NCBI GenBank assembly: GCA_016191815.1
Contig: JACPVI010000062.1
Coordinates: forward strand, 1 to 64,000
Direction: 5' to 3'
DNA: 64,000 bases
DNA from: Myxococcales bacterium
GTDB taxonomy: Bacteria; Myxococcota; Myxococcia; Myxococcales; Myxococcaceae
The notes under the pieces are model-generated. The model saw only the letters and a list, made by a program, of their open reading frames with translations. It ran no database searches and was not told the origin of the DNA. A program made the translations under genes and the position numbers. Positions 57,345-64,000 of this stretch are shown here, in pieces (within the stretch, counting starts at the first letter, position 1; each line of letters begins with the position of its first letter).

Positions 57345-59201
57345 TCAGAAGATGAACTCGGCCTCCGCTTGGGCCGAATCCTCGTTGAAGCGATAGTGCT
57401 GGACGAAATCCCGGCCGTGGTGCGCCAGGTACAAGTGCAACGCCTCGCGCGAGCGGAGCGCCATCCACAGGGGATCCCCGTAGGCGGCTCGGCACTGCTC
57501 GTTGCAGCGCCGCGACACCTCGGCCAGCTCGCGCGACTGGATCCCCTGCGCCACCTCGTAGTGCAGGTTGGTCGAAAGCTCCTGTTTGTCCTCCACGATC
57601 GAGAGGATGCCGCTCTTTTGAGGGTCTTTCACCAACGGACTGTGCTTGCCCAAGGTGAAGACGCTCCGGCCATACGCGTGGATGATGTCCACGTTCTGCC
57701 GGATGAGGTCGATGGTCGCCTGCGCTTCCTCGTGGGTCTCCGAGGGGTACCCGAAGAAGACGTAGGCGAAGTTCCAGATCCCCGCCTGGGCCGCCCTCCG
57801 GAGGATCTCCAGCCGCCCTTCCGCCGAGACACCCTTCCGCATCAGCTTGAGGAGCCTCTGGCTGCCGGACTCGACGCCCCACATGATCATCGTGTTCCCG
57901 GCCCGGTGGATCCGCTCCAGGAGCTCCGAGGTGAAGCCGGCCTCGGTCCTGGCGTTGCAGAACCAGCGGACGGAAAGGTCGGCCTCGAGCAGCGCGTCGG
58001 AGAGCAGCGCCAGATACTGCGGCGAGATGCACTGGTCCACGAACTCGAAGTGGCGGACCCCGTAGGCGTCCTCGAGGTGCCGCATCTCCGCCACCACCCG
58101 CTCCACCTGCACCGAGTCGTTGGCCAGCCCGTAGTAGCTGTCGCAGAAGCTGCACTGCCCCCAGTAGCAGCCCTTGCTCGCCCTCAGGCACACCACCCGG
58201 TCCGGGGCCAGGTAGCGCTCGAGCGGGAAGCCCGCCAGTTCCTGGAACGCCATCTCCCCCATGCGGAAGTTGGGAGCCTCCGCGTTGCAGCACACCTTCT
58301 TTTGGCCCTCGGGGAGGTAGAGGAGGTTCGGCACCTCCTTGAGCCTCTCTCCTCCGCCTTGCCCGATCGCCTGGGCGAGCTTCACGATCGGCCGCTCTCC
58401 CTCGCCGATCACCAGGCTGTCGGCATAGGTGGAGAAGAAGAGCGGCTTCTCCGAGAGCGCCTCGCGCAGCCGGCTGAAGAAATTCCCTCCCAAAGAGAGG
58501 TGCGGCCGCCCCTGCCGCTTGGAAAGCTCCTTGCGCAGCATCATCGCCAGGGTGAGCCCGGGCACCACCTGAGAGAAGGAGTTGATGGAGATGGCGAACA
58601 GCCCACCGTCGGAGCCCAGAAGCTCCTCGAGCCTTGCCTCGAAGAAGCGGACGAAGGGGTTGGCCTGCCGGTCGGCGCAGAAAGCCGCCAGCGGCGCCAG
58701 GTTGAACGGCACCGCCGGATGGGCGAAGTCGTTCCAGCGCACCGCGGAGGGGAAATAGGAGGCCGAGTACAGCTCCAGGGCGGCGTCCATCGCCACCATC
58801 GCGGCCGCGTGGGCCTTGGGCTCGTAGTACCGCCATGGGTCGCGCAAGGTCCCCGGCACCGCGCCGGCCGCCCGGACGATGGCCTCGAAGTCTCCCCCGC
58901 GCCGCTCCCGGTAGGACTCCAGATGGGAGAGTCTGGTGCCGGCCCGGGCGAGCTTCTCGCCGTGGTCCAAGGTGGCGAGCCTCAGGCCTGCCTCCGCGGC
59001 GGCGAAGCGGATCTCCGAGGAGAGCCTCCGCTCGGCCAGCTTGAGCGCCGGCGCGGAGAGCGCGTGCTCGACGAGCTCGAGGTTCAGATCGCGGATCTCC
59101 ACCTCGTGCCCCTCGCGCCGGAGCTGAGCGTTGAGGGTGGCCAGCGCGAAGTACGGCTGGGCCGCGGTCCACTGGGGCGGGAAGAGGAGGAGGACCTTCA
59201 T
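57345..59201 (-). CDS. B12-binding-domain radical SAM protein
   Basis: 618 residues. The N-terminus MKVLLLFPPQWTAAQPYFAL with RREGHEVEIRDLN is the cobalamin-binding-like Rossmann domain, though the DxHxxG loop is not seen. The radical SAM cluster reads SKGCYWGQCSFC (Cys 345, 350, 353; CX4CX2C), followed by MIMWGVESGSQRLLKLM and FAYVFFGYPSETHEEA. Such enzymes modify peptides, lipids or cofactors. A small Lys/Pro-tailed protein lies 37 bases upstream; it may or may not be the substrate. Confidence 0.88.
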   Translation of the reverse strand: MKVLLLFPPQWTAAQPYFALATLNAQLRREGHEVEIRDLNLELVEHALSAPALKLAERRLSSEIRFAAAEAGLRLATLDHGEKLARAGTRLSHLESYRERRGGDFEAIVRAAGAVPGTLRDPWRYYEPKAHAAAMVAMDAALELYSASYFPSAVRWNDFAHPAVPFNLAPLAAFCADRQANPFVRFFEARLEELLGSDGGLFAISINSFSQVVPGLTLAMMLRKELSKRQGRPHLSLGGNFFSRLREALSEKPLFFSTYADSLVIGEGERPIVKLAQAIGQGGGERLKEVPNLLYLPEGQKKVCCNAEAPNFRMGEMAFQELAGFPLERYLAPDRVVCLRASKGCYWGQCSFCDSYYGLANDSVQVERVVAEMRHLEDAYGVRHFEFVDQCISPQYLALLSDALLEADLSVRWFCNARTEAGFTSELLERIHRAGNTMIMWGVESGSQRLLKLMRKGVSAEGRLEILRRAAQAGIWNFAYVFFGYPSETHEEAQATIDLIRQNVDIIHAYGRSVFTLGKHSPLVKDPQKSGILSIVEDKQELSTNLHYEVAQGIQSRELAEVSRRCNEQCRAAYGDPLWMALRSREALHLYLAHHGRDFVQHYRFNEDSAQAEAEFIF

Positions 59202-59238
59202 CGTGCTACCCCGCGGAGCAGTCCGCTCCGGGCCCCGC

Positions 59239-59619
59239 CTAGCGGCCTTTCTTGGCAGCCGGTTTCTTCGCCGGCTCGGCGGGCTTCGACTTCGGTGGCG
59301 GTTTGGCCTGGGCCTTGGGAGCGGCGGCCTTGGCCTGCGCCTTCGGCGGCGCCGGCTTGGCGGGAGGCTTGGCCAAGCCGAGCTGGATCTGCCTTTGGGA
59401 GACGAACTCCGCCATCTCGTTGATTACGGGGAGCATCTTCTCCTGACGAACGCTGTCGAGCTGGCGGAGCAGCTCGCTCTGCCGCCCGAGCGCCTTCTGT
59501 ACCTCATGCTCGCTCACCCCGTTGAAATCCAGCGAGGACAGCTCATCGCGGATCTCCGCCTCCTCCCGGAGGTGCTGGAGGAAAAGCTCCATCTTCTGCC
59601 GCACGGCCGCTTGGTCCAT
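59239..59619 (-). CDS. small coiled-coil protein with Lys/Pro/Ala-rich tail
   Basis: 126 residues from the ATG at 59619 (AGGGGC 5 bases upstream). The first ~75 residues are helical (QKMELFLQHLREEAEIRDEL and ELLRQLDSVRQEKMLPVIN); the tail is KPPAKPAPPKAQAKAAAP-like, basic and histone-H1-like. It may bind nucleic acid or another polyanion. A longer ATG at 59694 would add a non-conserved-looking segment. It sits directly before the radical SAM gene. Confidence 0.65.
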   Translation of the reverse strand: MDQAAVRQKMELFLQHLREEAEIRDELSSLDFNGVSEHEVQKALGRQSELLRQLDSVRQEKMLPVINEMAEFVSQRQIQLGLAKPPAKPAPPKAQAKAAAPKAQAKPPPKSKPAEPAKKPAAKKGR

Positions 59620-59738
59620 GAAATGCCCCTGACGATTCTCGGGCCCAAAAAGCCCGGCGCGCGCCCCCGGGAGGATCCGAGGAGCGCGCGCCATGCTACC
59701 GCGAAGGCGCCGAAGCCGGAAGGCTTGGACGCGGACCG

Positions 59739-60848
59739 TCAGTTCAGGCTGGTGGCGCTCACTCCGGCGAACATGTACGCCTGGAAGAAGATCGAGCTCA
59801 CCTGCCCCATCGGGAAGGAGTACCGCTCATTCTGCCGGATCTTCCCTGCCTCGTAGGCCTTGATCATCTGGTTCAGCTCGTCGGCGGTGACGCCCCCGCC
59901 GAAGTGCAACGGCCCGGTGGTGGCCTGGAGGTCGTGATCGAGCTTGCCGTAGAGGTCGGCGGCCTCCTTCTCGAAGGCGGCGAGCTGCTTCCGGAAGTCG
60001 ACCATCGCCACCCGGTCCGCCTTGAACTCGGCGGCGTTCTTGGCGAACTGCTCGGGAGTCACCCCGGTGCGCTTGGTGATGTCGTCCACGGCGCCCTTGA
60101 AGTCGTAGTCGCGCAGCTCGAGCGCGCCGTCACCGGCGCCGTCGGCGAACACCGCGCCGTTCTCGAACTTGAGGGCGTTCAGCTCGTCGCCCTCCTTGGA
60201 CTTGACCTTGGTGACCTCGGCCTTGATGCCGTACTCGCTCTCCAGCTTCTTCGCCAGCTCGGCGGGGGTGAGGCCCTTGTAGGGGCCGGTCCCGTCGCGG
60301 TTGAGGATGTTGTAGATGGCGAGCTTGATGTGGTCCGAGTCGTTCATGTTGCTCGGGTTGTTCTTGCCCTCGCGGCAGGAGTGGTGGGTGGCGAACTTGT
60401 CCACCCCGCCCACCTGCTTCTCGGTCCCGAGCATCGCGGAGATGTCCTTGAGCTGGGTGGCCACGTTGCGGACGATGTCCTTCAAGAGCACCAGCGCCAT
60501 CCGCCGGCACCGGTCCAGCTCCACCACGTCGCCGGTGGCCGCGGCATGCTGTGCGTTCTGGAGGATGTAGTCCGCCCCCCAGCCGACCGAGGCGAGCACG
60601 TCGTGGGCCGCGCTGATCGACGGCTGGCCGAAGCCCGGAGGCTGCGGCAGAAGCCCAGCGTACGCGTTGGCCCCGCCGGTCAGCTGGGTGAACTGCGCCT
60701 GGGCGGCCGCCGAGAAGCCTGACTGAGAGCCAAGCAGGCCGAGAAGCTGCTGAGCCTGCGCCGCCTGGCCCACGTTCACGCTGTTGAACGCCGCGTACCC
60801 TTGGACCTGGATGTTAACGTTCGTCTGGATGTTGAGATTGACCGCCAT
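59739..60848 (-). CDS. leaderless protein of unknown function, effector-like
   Basis: 369 residues. The N-terminus MAVNLNIQTNVNIQVQGYAA is an unusual Asn/Gln/Val-rich, beta-prone segment followed by a Gln/Ser/Gly-rich region (AAQAQQLLGLLGSQSG). The middle has a His/Cys-containing segment (FATHHSCREGKNN) and a compact domain (LTPAELAKKLESEYGIK). The C-terminal ~130 residues are helical. No known family is recognised. Good RBS (AGGGGA). The composition of the first ~60 residues recalls leaderless secretion signals, which is an inference. Confidence 0.65.
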   Translation of the reverse strand: MAVNLNIQTNVNIQVQGYAAFNSVNVGQAAQAQQLLGLLGSQSGFSAAAQAQFTQLTGGANAYAGLLPQPPGFGQPSISAAHDVLASVGWGADYILQNAQHAAATGDVVELDRCRRMALVLLKDIVRNVATQLKDISAMLGTEKQVGGVDKFATHHSCREGKNNPSNMNDSDHIKLAIYNILNRDGTGPYKGLTPAELAKKLESEYGIKAEVTKVKSKEGDELNALKFENGAVFADGAGDGALELRDYDFKGAVDDITKRTGVTPEQFAKNAAEFKADRVAMVDFRKQLAAFEKEAADLYGKLDHDLQATTGPLHFGGGVTADELNQMIKAYEAGKIRQNERYSFPMGQVSSIFFQAYMFAGVSATSLN

Positions 60849-61079
60849 AGGAGTCTCCCCTTTGAGGCTCGAGATTTTGTCTGGTTGAACATCGCGCCGT
60901 CAATCGGCGCGTGCTTCCTCTTCCGTTTAAATCGGTCCAGACCTCTTACAAGTTGCGTGGAATTTCCGGAGGAATTTCGGCGGGGTGGGAGGTGTGTCAC
61001 CAAAGTGTGACATCCCGATATCCGGATCAGCGGGTCTCCGCGGGTTGAAACGCGGGGTTGAGTGGCATAAGCCGTTGGC
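60849..61079. promoter_or_regulatory. 231-bp intergenic region with two dyads between divergent genes
   Basis: Between the divergent unknown gene (start 60848) and alaS (start 61080). A perfect hairpin CGCGCCG-TCAAT-CGGCGCG occupies 60893-60911 in the leader of the minus-strand gene. A dyad TGTCAC-N6-GTGACA lies at 60995-61012, nearer alaS. The region is AT-richer than its surroundings (TTTAAA near 60929) and probably holds both promoters; I cannot fix -35/-10 boxes. Confidence 0.45.
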
Positions 61080-63763
<2,684 letters not shown>

Positions 63764-63767
<4 letters not shown>

Positions 63768-64000
63768 GCGCGCGTCCTCTCCTCCTTTCGCTGGCCCTCC
63801 CCGCGCTCCTTTCCTGTCCGGCGAGGGAGTCCGCCGAGGACCGCCTGTTTCGCAAGCTCGAGGAGGCCCAGCGCACTGCCCCCGAGCAGGGCCGCGCCAT
63901 GGCGCCGCAGAAAGAGAAGCTCGCCCAGATCGCCACCGGCGGCGGCCGGCGCGAGGGCGCGCTGCCGCTCCTTGGACCCAACCCCACGGTGCACCTGGGC
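63764..64000 (+). CDS. probable lipoprotein, 5' part only
   Basis: Starts at GTG 63764 overlapping the alaS stop and runs off the window. A leader of about 18 residues (MSARPLLLSLALPALLSC) ends in a lipobox-like LLSC. A charged helix (DRLFRKLEEAQRTAPE) and a Gly/Arg-rich part follow. Function unknown. Confidence 0.7.

Overview
The window is one stretch of very GC-rich bacterial chromosome with dense genes, many 1-4 base stop/start overlaps, and about 53 protein genes. I see no rRNA, tRNA, CRISPR array or insertion sequence. PilZ proteins, a GGDEF/PilZ/ATPase signalling giant, a long-coiled chemoreceptor, a choice-of-anchor-D lipoprotein, Uma2 nucleases and many leaderless secreted-type proteins suggest a Myxococcota (former Deltaproteobacteria) genome. 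That placement rests on recognition of gene content, not on a search.

Layout. 1-5.1 kb: 3' part of a Pro/Glu-rich protein; a minus-strand run of M28 peptidase, ECF sigma factor, zinc-finger anti-sigma and Spy/CpxP-like protein; a single-domain PilZ protein. 5.1-11.5 kb: a rhomboid-like membrane protein, a LeuA-like acyltransferase, an aconitase-family dehydratase, a SUI1/YciH protein, and a convergent hicA/hicB pair whose hicA is frameshifted. 11.6-17 kb: PilZ-receiver protein, K+-channel-like protein, TatC with a large insert, TatB, and a TolA-like coiled-coil protein. 17-25 kb: an ATPase preceded by three 15-bp repeats, an MFS transporter, a chemoreceptor with 28-residue repeats, a methyltransferase, a Uma2 protein and a nitrilase.

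25-37 kb: a VWA/choice-of-anchor-D lipoprotein, a protein that looks like a clan CD (caspase-like) peptidase, a DUF4143 ATPase with a striking dyad before its start, a GMC oxidoreductase/epimerase operon, and an NlpC/P60 hydrolase with three peptidoglycan-binding domains. 37-45 kb: a pyruvate:ferredoxin oxidoreductase-type operon, an ATP-grasp-like protein, an endonuclease/exonuclease/phosphatase-fold protein, and vapBC. 45-52 kb: two polytopic membrane proteins, an HExxH lipoprotein and a transglutaminase-elicitor-like enzyme. 52-64 kb: a Zn-tailed STAS protein beside a REC-GAF-GGDEF-PilZ-REC-ATPase protein, a degenerate amidase-like protein, a YD/TPR protein, a B12 radical-SAM protein, a Lys/Pro-tailed protein, an unknown effector-like protein, alaS, and the start of a lipoprotein.

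Two themes stand out. First, c-di-GMP and partner-switching parts are physically fused (51.8-55 kb). Second, five proteins with hydrolase-like or unknown domains (28.7, 36.6, 43.2, 49.9 and 59.7 kb) carry no signal peptide. Two of them, the caspase-like and the transglutaminase-like protein, appear to share an N-terminal helical domain followed by a Pro-rich linker, which looks like a common delivery or docking module.
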